The notes under the pieces are model-generated. The model ran no database searches. It saw nothing but the letters and a program-made list of their open reading frames with translations, and was not told the DNA's origin. Below, piece by piece: positions 15,082 through 21,957 of a stretch of DNA of 64,000 nucleotides. The stretch is from the NCBI GenBank assembly GCA_964487745.1, contig CAZASG010000018.1, positions 8,074 to 72,073 on the forward strand, given 5' to 3'. Positions within the stretch are counted from its first letter, which is position 1. The number at the start of each line of letters is the position of its first letter. Made by a program: the position numbers and the translations under genes. This DNA is from Desulfolinea sp964487745 (lineage in GTDB: Bacteria; Chloroflexota; Anaerolineae; Anaerolineales; Villigracilaceae).

Positions 15082-15926
15082 CAAAAAAGATCGTCGCATT
15101 TCAGGGTGAAGCGGGCGCTTACAGCGAAGCCGCGGCCTATGCCTATTTTGGGGCCGAAACCGAGACGCTGTCCTGCAAAAGTTTTGATATTTTGTTCGAG
15201 GCAGTCAGCACAGGGAAAGCCACGCATGGGATGGCGCCCATCGAGAACTCGCTAGCGGGCAGCATCCACCGCAATTATGACCTGCTCTTGCGCAACGAGC
15301 TTTATATCGTCGGCGAATATCATCATCGCGTAAGCCACTGCCTGATGGCACTCCCTGGCGTGGAGATAAGCAACCTACAGCGTGTTTTCTCGCACCCACA
15401 GGCGTTGGCACAATGCGAAAATAACCTAAACAAATTGGGACTACCTTCGGTCGTTGCCAGAGACACAGCCGGAAGCGCCCGCATACTCAAAGAGAAGAAT
15501 GATCAAAGCTCTGGCGCGCTGGCTTCAGAATTAGCCGCGCAAGTCTATGGGCTGAATATCTTGCAGCGCAACATGGAAGACAATCCAGTTAATTACACGC
15601 GCTTTTTGGCGCTCGCTCCGCAAAAAAACGAAGAAAGGGACACGGTCGATTACCGCACATCCATCGCCTTCAGCCTGATCAATAAGCCCGGCATTCTATT
15701 CAACGCTCTGAGCATCTTCGCCTTGCGCGAGATCGACCTAACCAAGATCGAATCCCGCCCGATGCCAGGAAAAGCATGGAAATATCTCTTCCACATCGAC
15801 TTCATCGGGCACGAGAACGATGAGCCAGTCGGGCGCGCGCTGAAACATCTCGAAGAGATCGCACCATTTATCCGCGTCTTTGGATCATACCCACGCGAGA
15901 AAAGGGATTGGTCGGGTCACGCTTGA
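15078..15926 (+). CDS. pheA: prephenate dehydratase with ACT domain
   Basis: A 282-residue monofunctional prephenate dehydratase, giving phenylpyruvate. The catalytic periplasmic-binding-protein-like domain contains FQGEAGAYSEAAA, PIENSLAGSIHRNYDLL, HPQALAQCE, DTAGSA and the catalytic Thr in the NYTRFL block. A C-terminal ACT domain follows with KPGILFNALSIFALREIDLTKIESRP, split here as NKPGILFNALS and LTKIESRP, the Phe-binding signature, so feedback inhibition by Phe is expected. The ATG at 15078 overlaps the aminotransferase stop (ATGA). It is the last gene of the aromatic operon. No clear terminator was found before the next gene. Confidence 0.95.
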   Translation: MTKKIVAFQGEAGAYSEAAAYAYFGAETETLSCKSFDILFEAVSTGKATHGMAPIENSLAGSIHRNYDLLLRNELYIVGEYHHRVSHCLMALPGVEISNLQRVFSHPQALAQCENNLNKLGLPSVVARDTAGSARILKEKNDQSSGALASELAAQVYGLNILQRNMEDNPVNYTRFLALAPQKNEERDTVDYRTSIAFSLINKPGILFNALSIFALREIDLTKIESRPMPGKAWKYLFHIDFIGHENDEPVGRALKHLEEIAPFIRVFGSYPREKRDWSGHA

Positions 15927-16003
15927 TTTGGGCTTGGTAGTTCCCCGGATTTAATAAAAACATCGAAATATGATACAAAGGATATAGAAGAAAGGAGCAA
16001 AAA

Positions 16004-16558
16004 ATGAACGCCTACGTTTATCTTCTCCTCAATATCCTGACGATCCTTTTAGGTTATTTTGTTTTCCGTGTTGCTGTACGAAGAGACTATGAAAAGAAAG
16101 GGGAGCTAACCAACTTCGCCACATTCCTTGAATTTCTGATCTTTGCCGTACACGCCAATCTTTCCTACACTTTTCTTCCCGCACCTTATCCCGAATTACC
16201 GCCTTTTCCTAAAAACCAATTCCAGGTGGGGCTAGGGATCGGGCTAATGCTCGTCGGCATCTTTTTCACCCTCTGGGCAATGAGCGGATTAGGCTTCAAA
16301 AAAGCCTTCGGGCAAGATACGCAAACCCTTAATCGCTTTGGCTTCTATCAATATACGCGCAACCCCCAGATCGTCTTCTACGGCATTGCTATTCTTGGAA
16401 TGCCGGTTATTTGGCCCTCGCTTTATGCTTTGGGATGGATCTTTCTCTATCTAATTATCGCCCACATGATGGTGATTACAGAGGAGGAACATCTTCTGCG
16501 GCTCTACAAGGATGACTATGATAAATATTGCGAGGAAGTGCCACGCTATTTCTGGTGA
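16004..16558 (+). CDS. isoprenylcysteine methyltransferase-like membrane protein
   Basis: A 184-residue protein with about four hydrophobic segments and the C-terminal signature of the ICMT/PEMT phospholipid methyltransferase superfamily: YQYTRNPQIVFYG, then EEEHLLRLYKDDYDKYCEEVPRYFW. These residues bind S-adenosylmethionine in the family. The substrate (lipid amine, prenyl thiol or other) cannot be told. AAAGGAG precedes the ATG. It is separated from pheA by 77 bases and ends facing the convergent deacetylase gene, with a shared bidirectional hairpin between them. Confidence 0.78.
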   Translation: MNAYVYLLLNILTILLGYFVFRVAVRRDYEKKGELTNFATFLEFLIFAVHANLSYTFLPAPYPELPPFPKNQFQVGLGIGLMLVGIFFTLWAMSGLGFKKAFGQDTQTLNRFGFYQYTRNPQIVFYGIAILGMPVIWPSLYALGWIFLYLIIAHMMVITEEEHLLRLYKDDYDKYCEEVPRYFW

Positions 16559-16614
16559 CGGGACAAACTTGATTTTGGCTTGCTGCCGTTATATCGTCCA
16601 TCACTTCAGCCCTT

Positions 16615-16652
16615 AAAACTGCAACGCACCCAATTGAGTGCGTTGCAGTTTT
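16615..16652. terminator. bidirectional intrinsic terminator
   Basis: AAAACTGCAACGCAC (16615-16629) pairs perfectly with GTGCGTTGCAGTTTT (16638-16652) around an eight-base loop. T-tracts on both strands serve the convergent genes ending at 16558 and 16653. Confidence 0.88.
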
Positions 16653-17495
16653 TTATTTCGCTAAAAGGTCACGTTGAATTCTCTGTCTCCATTCAATGGG
16701 CGGGTACGCCTGCATGAAGACGTCGGCTTCAAAGAGACGCGAGAGCAGCGCACGGATCCCCTTCTCGTGCTGCCCACCACCCTGGCTGGCGTGGCAGGCG
16801 CTAGCGGCGCGTTTCTTCTCGATCACCGAGCGAATGGCGATCCGCGCATGGATGGGGAAGCTCACTTTCGCCAGTGAAGCCAGGTCAATATCGCCATTTT
16901 TGCCAAATTTACTAGGGTCTTTGCCAAAGAGTCGCAATAAGGCAACAGTCACTTTCAAGAAGCCCTTTGAAAAAGTGTGAAAATAAAGTTTGCGTGGCTG
17001 AAAAGGTGCACCAGCATCGGGGGCAAATTCTGCATTATTGGCATTTTCAAAAGCCAACACGGTCGCATCATGGATGGCAATATGATCTGGATGCCGATAC
17101 CCGCCAATGGGGTCAAAGGTCAGTACTACGTCAGGTTTTAAGTCGCGGATATAGGCCACAATTTTTTCTGCGACCCTCTCAATTGGTTGGGCAAAGAGCG
17201 CATCAGGATGTTCGTTGTCCGGTGAGCCGGGCATCCCTGAGTCGCGGTAATCGAGGAAGTGAACACCAGCGAGACCGAGAATCCCGGCAGCACAGCGGAG
17301 CTCGGCTTCACGTCGCTCGGCAATTGAGCTGAAGCCTTGCATATATTTCTCGTCCATCTCGCCAACTTCCCCTCTCGTGGCACAAACGAGATGCACATCC
17401 GTACCGCGTTCAGCATAAAGAGCAAGGGTGCCACCCATCCCAAAGGATTCGTCATCCGGGTGTGCTAAAACAGAAAGAATAACTGGTTTCTTCAT
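16653..17495 (-). CDS. PIG-L family deacetylase
   Basis: A 280-residue LmbE/PIG-L family zinc hydrolase. The metal-binding AHPDDESFGMGG is at residues 11-22, the second motif HPDHIAIHDA near 139, and the catalytic Asp is in the first block. The family removes acetyl groups from N-acetylglucosaminyl lipids or thiols (MshB, BshB), or from other amides; the substrate here is not deducible. It is a single gene on the minus strand, transcribed toward a shared terminator. The start ATG is supported by the conserved motif position; no strong Shine-Dalgarno site is obvious. Confidence 0.88.
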   Translation of the reverse strand: MKKPVILSVLAHPDDESFGMGGTLALYAERGTDVHLVCATRGEVGEMDEKYMQGFSSIAERREAELRCAAGILGLAGVHFLDYRDSGMPGSPDNEHPDALFAQPIERVAEKIVAYIRDLKPDVVLTFDPIGGYRHPDHIAIHDATVLAFENANNAEFAPDAGAPFQPRKLYFHTFSKGFLKVTVALLRLFGKDPSKFGKNGDIDLASLAKVSFPIHARIAIRSVIEKKRAASACHASQGGGQHEKGIRALLSRLFEADVFMQAYPPIEWRQRIQRDLLAK

Positions 17496-17607
17496 AGTGA
17501 AAGGTATTTTACTCCAAATTAGACAAAAAGAGTGCGAATTATTGCATGCAACAGGGTTTTCACGTACTATTTAGATACATTCCCTTTTTACATCAAGGTA
17601 CAAAGAG

Positions 17608-17613
17608 TATAAT
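17608..17613 (+). promoter_or_regulatory. -10 box ten bases before the YwiC-like start
   Basis: A perfect TATAAT at 17608-17613 leaves ten bases to the ATG at 17624. Transcription would begin about 3-5 bases before the start codon, predicting a leaderless or nearly leaderless mRNA. A -35 match is weak. Confidence 0.55.
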
Positions 17614-17623
17614 TTTATTTACT

Positions 17624-18454
17624 ATGACAAGCTTCCGTTCACAATACTTACGCAAACAGATTTATCTCCCACAGGATCATGGCTCCTGGGTCTTCATCCT
17701 GATGCCCCTTTTTATCGGTTTTTATGCGGGCAAAAATTTCTCTGTAGCAGCTATTTACCTCATCATTGCGGCAATGGCTGCTTTTTTGATCCGGCAACCG
17801 GTTACGATGGCAGTCAAGGCCTATGCAGGGCGACGCCCACGCACAGATCTACCCGCTGCCCGCTTCTGGATCGTGGCCTACGGGTTGATCGCCTTGTTAA
17901 TGCTGATCGGGCTGGTGCTACGCGGATATTCCTACATCCTGTTTCTCGCCATCCCCGGTGTAGCCATCTTTGGGTGGCACCTTCGTCTCGTTGCCAAACG
18001 GGATGAGCGCAGACAAGCAGGTCTCGAAGTCGTTGCGGCTGGCGCATTAGCACTCGCTGCACCAGCGGCTCTTTGGATCGCGAATGGCAATTACGATGCC
18101 CGGGGCTGGGCGCTCATGATCTTGGTCTGGTTCCAATCAGCGGCATCAATCATCCACGCCTATATGCGGCTCGAGCATCGAGAGCAAGCCCAAATTCCGG
18201 AGCGACCCGAGCAAATCCGCATCGGAAAACGGGCGCTGATGTACACATCTTTTAATACAGTGGCGGCCATTCTACTGGGTCTTTTCGACCTTTTACCGCG
18301 CTTTATTTTTGTTCCGTTTTTGCTGCAATTTCTGGAGACTTTATGGTGGATCTTCAATCCTGCCATCAAGGCAAAACCTACTTCTGTGGGCTTTCGGCAG
18401 TTGGCCATTAGCACACTTTTTACCATCTTGTTTATTGTTTTCTGGAGGATTTAG
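17624..18454 (+). CDS. YwiC-like integral membrane protein
   Basis: A 276-residue polytopic membrane protein of the YwiC-like family, starting MTSFRSQYLRKQIYLPQDHG. The conserved PQDHGSWVF motif near residue 17, six to eight hydrophobic segments and the RRPRTDLPAARFW loop are seen. Function is unknown in the family. An in-frame ATG 78 bases upstream exists but would place the -10 box inside the gene, so 17624 is preferred. Its stop codon directly abuts the next gene, which itself abuts the third, making a tight three-gene operon with a DUF2007 protein and a DsrE/YedF-like protein. Confidence 0.78.
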   Translation: MTSFRSQYLRKQIYLPQDHGSWVFILMPLFIGFYAGKNFSVAAIYLIIAAMAAFLIRQPVTMAVKAYAGRRPRTDLPAARFWIVAYGLIALLMLIGLVLRGYSYILFLAIPGVAIFGWHLRLVAKRDERRQAGLEVVAAGALALAAPAALWIANGNYDARGWALMILVWFQSAASIIHAYMRLEHREQAQIPERPEQIRIGKRALMYTSFNTVAAILLGLFDLLPRFIFVPFLLQFLETLWWIFNPAIKAKPTSVGFRQLAISTLFTILFIVFWRI

Positions 18455-18694
18455 ATGGAATGGAAAATCCTGACCAAAGTTTACGACCGCATTGAGGCAG
18501 AAATGATGAAGGCTGCTCTCAACGCGCTGGAAATCCCTGTCGAGATAGCGCAGGAAAGCGTGGGTGGAACGATCCCCGTTAGTTTTGGCGCGTTCGCTGA
18601 GATCCATGTTTTTGTGCCAAAAGAAAAATTCAAAGAAGCCAGCGAGTGGCTCGAAACCTATGAAGCCAACAAAGAAGAAGACCCTGAGGAGTAG
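18455..18694 (+). CDS. DUF2007-like small protein
   Basis: A 79-residue soluble protein with the pattern of the DUF2007 (putative signal-transducing) family: MEWKILTKVYDRIEAEMMKA at the N-terminus, an A-L-E-I-P-V segment, then a FAEIHVFVPKEKFKEASEWL C-terminal block with an acidic tail. Family members are small ferredoxin-like folds of unknown role, often carried as a domain on other proteins. The start codon follows the previous stop with no gap, and the stop abuts the next start, so translation is coupled. Assignment rests on pattern recognition and length. Confidence 0.7.
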   Translation: MEWKILTKVYDRIEAEMMKAALNALEIPVEIAQESVGGTIPVSFGAFAEIHVFVPKEKFKEASEWLETYEANKEEDPEE

Positions 18695-19033
18695 ATGAAC
18701 GCATCAGAAACCGTTATTCTTGTTACCACCTATGGAATGGGAAAAGCCAACGACATTTTGCAAACGAATTTACTGGGCAAATATCTGCAACTCATTACCG
18801 ATGGTGAACTTTTACCCAACTCTATCTGCTTTTATACCGATGGTGTTCGCTGCGTTACTGACGCTTCTCCCGTGCTCCCACAACTGAAAGCCATCGAAAA
18901 AAAGGGTGTGCGCCTGATCGTTTGCAGCACTTGCCTTGAACATCTTGGGCTCAAAGCCATTGTCGGTGTTGTGGGCGGAATGCCCGACATTATCGAGGCA
19001 CAGTTTAGCGCCAAAAAAGTTATCACTCTTTAG
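18695..19033 (+). CDS. DsrE/YedF-like sulfur-transfer family protein
   Basis: A 112-residue DsrE-like domain matching the C-terminal half of YedF-type proteins (linked to selenium/sulfur relay): VTTYGMGKANDILQTNLLG, LPNSICFYTDGVRC, SPVLPQLKAIEKKGVRL and the CSTCLEHLGLK motif with two cysteines. The N-terminal TusA-like domain of full YedF is absent. A persulfide-carrying or sensing role is inferred from the conserved cysteines. It is the third gene of the run with the YwiC-like and DUF2007-like proteins, and is followed by a 10-bp hairpin (19041-19070). Confidence 0.78.
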   Translation: MNASETVILVTTYGMGKANDILQTNLLGKYLQLITDGELLPNSICFYTDGVRCVTDASPVLPQLKAIEKKGVRLIVCSTCLEHLGLKAIVGVVGGMPDIIEAQFSAKKVITL

Positions 19034-19040
19034 ATTTTCT

Positions 19041-19070
19041 CCATAGAGAATAGCTTTCTCTTCTCTATGG
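19041..19070. terminator. hairpin after the YedF-like gene
   Basis: CCATAGAGAA and TTCTCTATGG form a perfect 10-bp stem with a 10-base loop. There is no proper T-run, so termination is only possible, not shown. Confidence 0.4.
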
Positions 19071-19105
19071 CTCAACCCATCACCTAATGCCAAAGGAGAG
19101 ACACC

Positions 19106-20251
19106 ATGAATTTTGACCTGACTGACGAGCAAAAGATGTGGCAAAAGATCGTTCACGATTTCGTCGCAGCTGAAGTAGCCCCCAAAGCGCATGAAATAAG
19201 CGAAAGCGGCGAATTCAATTGGGATGCAGTCCACAAAATGGCAGAGATTGGCATCTTGGGCATGATGGTGGAAGAAGAATATGGCGGTTCTGAGGTCGGC
19301 ACGGTCAATATGTCCATCGCGATAGAAGAGCTTGGATGGGCTTGCGGCAGCACCGCTCTTGCCATTGCCGCTCACACCGAGCTGGGCTGTGCCCCGCTTG
19401 CCAAATATGGCACACATGAGCAAAAAAAGAAATTTCTTGAACCAGTTGCCAGCGGCACGGGCAAACTGGCTGCACTTGCCCTGACCGAACCTGGCGCAGG
19501 CTCTGATCTCCAGGGCGTGAAAACCAAGGCTGAAAAAGATGGGGATGGATGGGTCATTAACGGCAGCAAGATGTGGATCACCAATCCAAGTGTGGCCGAT
19601 TACATCATCACCCTGGCTCGCTCGCGACCTGAGGCTGGCTCCCGCGCAATGAGCATGTTCATCGTCCCCGCTGACGCGCCCGGGCTCACCATCCACCCGC
19701 CCGAAAAGAAGATGGGGCTGCACGCATCCCAAACCCATGCCCTTACCTACGAAAACGTCCGCATTCCCGCCAACTACCTTCTCGGCGAAGAAGGCTTGGG
19801 CTTACACCAAACCCTCGAAACACTGGATGCGGGCCGCATCAGCATCGGTTCACTCTCCGTCGGTTTGGCACAGGCAGCCTACGAAGCAGCCATCAATTAC
19901 GCCAAAGAGCGCGAGGCCTTTGGGAAGCCCATTGCCAAGTATCAGGCCATCCAGTGGATGCTGGCGGATGCCACCACAGAGATCGAAGCTGCCCGCCTGA
20001 TGATGCGCCAGGCTGCCTGGCTCCACGAGAACGGGCGTCCCTTTAGCCAAGCCGCCGCAATGGGCAAACTCTTCGCTACAGAAATGGCAGAGCGAGTGGC
20101 GCGGAACGCCATCCAAATTCATGGTGGCTATGGTTACAGCCGCGAGTATCCTGTCGAGCGCATCTACAAGGATGCCCGCCTGATGACCATCGGCGAAGGG
20201 ACGAGTGAGATCCAGAGAATGGTGATCGCGAGGAATATATTGAAGGGATAG
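19106..20251 (+). CDS. acyl-CoA dehydrogenase
   Basis: A 381-residue FAD-dependent acyl-CoA dehydrogenase of the short/medium-chain type. Signatures: YGGSEVGTVN, ALTEPGAGSDLQG (FAD/substrate), WITNPSVADY, RIxIGSLSVGLAQAA, REAFGKPIAKYQAIQ, and the C-terminal IQIHGGYGYSREYPVERIYKD and GEGTSEIQRMVIAR with the catalytic Glu region. It oxidises acyl-CoA to enoyl-CoA and passes electrons to an electron-transfer flavoprotein; neither ETF nor hydratase genes are in the window. AAAGGAG precedes the ATG. Exact chain-length preference is not predictable. Confidence 0.95.
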   Translation: MNFDLTDEQKMWQKIVHDFVAAEVAPKAHEISESGEFNWDAVHKMAEIGILGMMVEEEYGGSEVGTVNMSIAIEELGWACGSTALAIAAHTELGCAPLAKYGTHEQKKKFLEPVASGTGKLAALALTEPGAGSDLQGVKTKAEKDGDGWVINGSKMWITNPSVADYIITLARSRPEAGSRAMSMFIVPADAPGLTIHPPEKKMGLHASQTHALTYENVRIPANYLLGEEGLGLHQTLETLDAGRISIGSLSVGLAQAAYEAAINYAKEREAFGKPIAKYQAIQWMLADATTEIEAARLMMRQAAWLHENGRPFSQAAAMGKLFATEMAERVARNAIQIHGGYGYSREYPVERIYKDARLMTIGEGTSEIQRMVIARNILKG

Positions 20252-20274
20252 AACAATAGGAAAGGCTACAGATA

Positions 20275-20314
20275 AATTTTGCCTTGAAGGACAAAGATCC
20301 TTCAAGGCAAAATT
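20275..20314. terminator. 17-bp inverted repeat after acyl-CoA dehydrogenase
   Basis: AATTTTGCCTTGAAGGA (20275-20291) pairs perfectly with 20298-20314 across a six-base loop. The stem is strong but no T-run follows outside the AT-rich base of the stem, so it is a probable but atypical terminator. Confidence 0.55.
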
Positions 20315-20363
20315 CTATGGGCATGAAAACGACATAAAAAAATTAGCGCTCAACTATTTTAGG

Positions 20364-20369
20364 TATAAT
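20364..20369 (+). promoter_or_regulatory. -10 box of the Thr/Pro-rich lipoprotein gene
   Basis: A perfect TATAAT about 46 bases before the ATG; a -35 partner is not convincing. The gene also has a strong AGGAGG Shine-Dalgarno site, so this transcript is led, unlike several others here. Confidence 0.45.
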
Positions 20370-20415
20370 AAATCAACCTAACACCTACTCACGCAAACTC
20401 AGGAGGAAACATATC

Positions 20416-21078
20416 ATGAAGCGAACACCTTACTTGATACTATTATCGGCACTTCTTTTATTTTCATTTCTAACAAGCAGCTGTACATCACCAGCACCCC
20501 TTGTTCAATCAACGGCGACCCTTCTACCTGCCACAAATACACCTCAGCCATCTACGCCTACCCCTGAACCGACGCTAACCAATACGCCAGCCCCTACACT
20601 AACACCAACTTTAGTACCCCTTGCGATTCCAACAAGCATTCTACGCACTGAGCAGTGGAATGGTGTCTTTACTCATACCGATGCTAATAGTTCAAAACAA
20701 AAATTCTCTCTGTATATGGATGAAATGAATGGTCTTACCTTCACTGGGAAAATGGTTTGGCAGCCTTATGGCAATAGAGGAAACCGGGCGCAAAAAGGGG
20801 CAACGGTAAGAATCGTCGGCGAATTCGTAACAGACTTTGGAGATGGCTTGGAACAATTAAAATGGGAAAATCTCAGAGATTACAGAAGAGAAGACCGAAG
20901 CGGATATTGGGTAAAATGGCAGGAAGTCCAGATTATTCAAGGTTATCGACAGTACTCTGAAAGTGCATGGTACTATGCACACCTCCGGGAAAGTGGAAAT
21001 ATGGTAGCCGTATTCTTTTTCAATGAAAACGAGACAATAGCACATATCCATGAAATCACACTGAGCAAAGTAAGATAA
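20416..21078 (+). CDS. lipoprotein with Thr/Pro-rich linker, unknown function
   Basis: A 220-residue lipoprotein. The signal sequence ends in the lipobox LTSSC (Cys at about residue 23). A low-complexity Thr/Pro linker (residues about 38-72, TPTPEP and TNTPAPTLTPT units) leads to a C-terminal beta-rich domain of about 145 residues starting LRTEQWNGVF. Such linkers are common in Chloroflexota surface lipoproteins and hold the domain away from the membrane. AGGAGG lies nine bases before the ATG. The C-terminal domain is not recognised. Confidence 0.72.
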   Translation: MKRTPYLILLSALLLFSFLTSSCTSPAPLVQSTATLLPATNTPQPSTPTPEPTLTNTPAPTLTPTLVPLAIPTSILRTEQWNGVFTHTDANSSKQKFSLYMDEMNGLTFTGKMVWQPYGNRGNRAQKGATVRIVGEFVTDFGDGLEQLKWENLRDYRREDRSGYWVKWQEVQIIQGYRQYSESAWYYAHLRESGNMVAVFFFNENETIAHIHEITLSKVR

Positions 21079-21143
21079 CTCACAGAAAACTACCGTAGAA
21101 AGAGTCTTCAAAAACAATGGAGGTTCTTTTTAACTTTGTGCTA

Positions 21144-21161
21144 ACCGGGTCATGACCCGGT
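21144..21161. other. perfect 18-bp palindrome in an intergenic region
   Basis: ACCGGGTCATGACCCGGT is a perfect 18-base palindrome in the 337-base gap between the lipoprotein gene and the small cytochrome gene. It could be an operator for a dimeric regulator or a short stem. The rest of this gap is AT-rich and shows nothing else convincing. Confidence 0.6.
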
Positions 21162-21415
21162 CAACTCCATCGCATAGAGATTTTGTGTCTAGTCATGAAT
21201 TTGTTTGCATCACCCGTCTGGGGTGAAATAAAGGAAGCTCATCGTTAAATAAAATTTACAGATATTTTCGACCTAAATAGTCGCCATTTTACCTGTTCTA
21301 TGCTATACTTTGGCGTTTCAATTTGAGAGTATAGAATTATGTAAAAAACGCTCAGATTTATGTACAATAAAATAACCATCGAATCATGATGGGCTTTGCA
21401 AAAGGAGAATTTGAA

Positions 21416-21808
21416 ATGAACAAAAAGTTGATGACGTTGGCAATATTTGTGTTGCTGATGGTTTTAGTTGCAGGCTGTAGTGGCGCCCCCAAAGGTTCAC
21501 CGGAAGCTGGTGAGGCGCTCTTTAACGAGATGCTAATTGATACTAACCCAGGTTGCGCCACCTGCCATTCGCTGGAGCCAGATGTAGTACTTGTAGGGCC
21601 GTCGATGGCAGCCTTTTCTCACGAGGCCGAGGAGGAAGGGGAAGAGCTAGGGATGACAGCGGAAGAGTTCGTGAGAGAATCCATATTGGACCCGAATGCA
21701 GTCGTACCGGAAGGGTACCCAGAAAACACAATGCCATCCAATTGGGGTGATGTATTAACTGAAGAGCAAGTGGACGACCTTGTAGCCTACCTGATGTCTT
21801 TGGAATAA
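21416..21808 (+). CDS. small lipid-anchored cytochrome c
   Basis: A 130-residue monoheme c-type cytochrome. ATG at 21416 (MNKKLMTLAIF) is chosen because AAGGAG lies eight bases upstream; the in-frame ATG at 21386 precedes that site. The signal sequence ends in the lipobox LVAGC, so it is tethered outside the membrane. One CATCH heme site is near residue 48, and a late Met (NTMPSNW) in the usual axial-ligand context is followed by the helix LTEEQVDDLVAYLMSL. This is the standard class I cytochrome c layout. It likely shuttles electrons in a respiratory chain. A strong terminator follows directly. Confidence 0.88.
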   Translation: MNKKLMTLAIFVLLMVLVAGCSGAPKGSPEAGEALFNEMLIDTNPGCATCHSLEPDVVLVGPSMAAFSHEAEEEGEELGMTAEEFVRESILDPNAVVPEGYPENTMPSNWGDVLTEEQVDDLVAYLMSLE

Positions 21809-21840
21809 AGAAAGTATCTGAAAGATCTACCTTGCTTGAA

Positions 21841-21873
21841 AAAGGTGACTGTTTTCAACAGTCACCTTTTTTT
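21841..21873 (+). terminator. intrinsic terminator
   Basis: AAAGGTGACTGTT (21841-21853) pairs perfectly with 21857-21869 around a three-base loop, and a seven-base T-run follows. Confidence 0.93.
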
Positions 21874-21957
21874 ATTTCTTAGTTTTTTGTATACTACAGA
21901 AAATTACAATTTTGATGATGCCAGTAATTTGGCCTTTCTAGTTGTGGAATTTTCTCA

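Noticed and set aside
18812..19738. A 308-codon open frame on the minus strand across the YedF-like and acyl-CoA dehydrogenase genes
   Set aside because: It is antisense to two well-conserved genes, has no family resemblance, and is explained by codon bias of the true frame.
21210..21226. Short TCACCC/GGGTGA hairpin before the cytochrome gene as a riboswitch
   Set aside because: Six base pairs with no conserved loop or terminator; too little to support a call.
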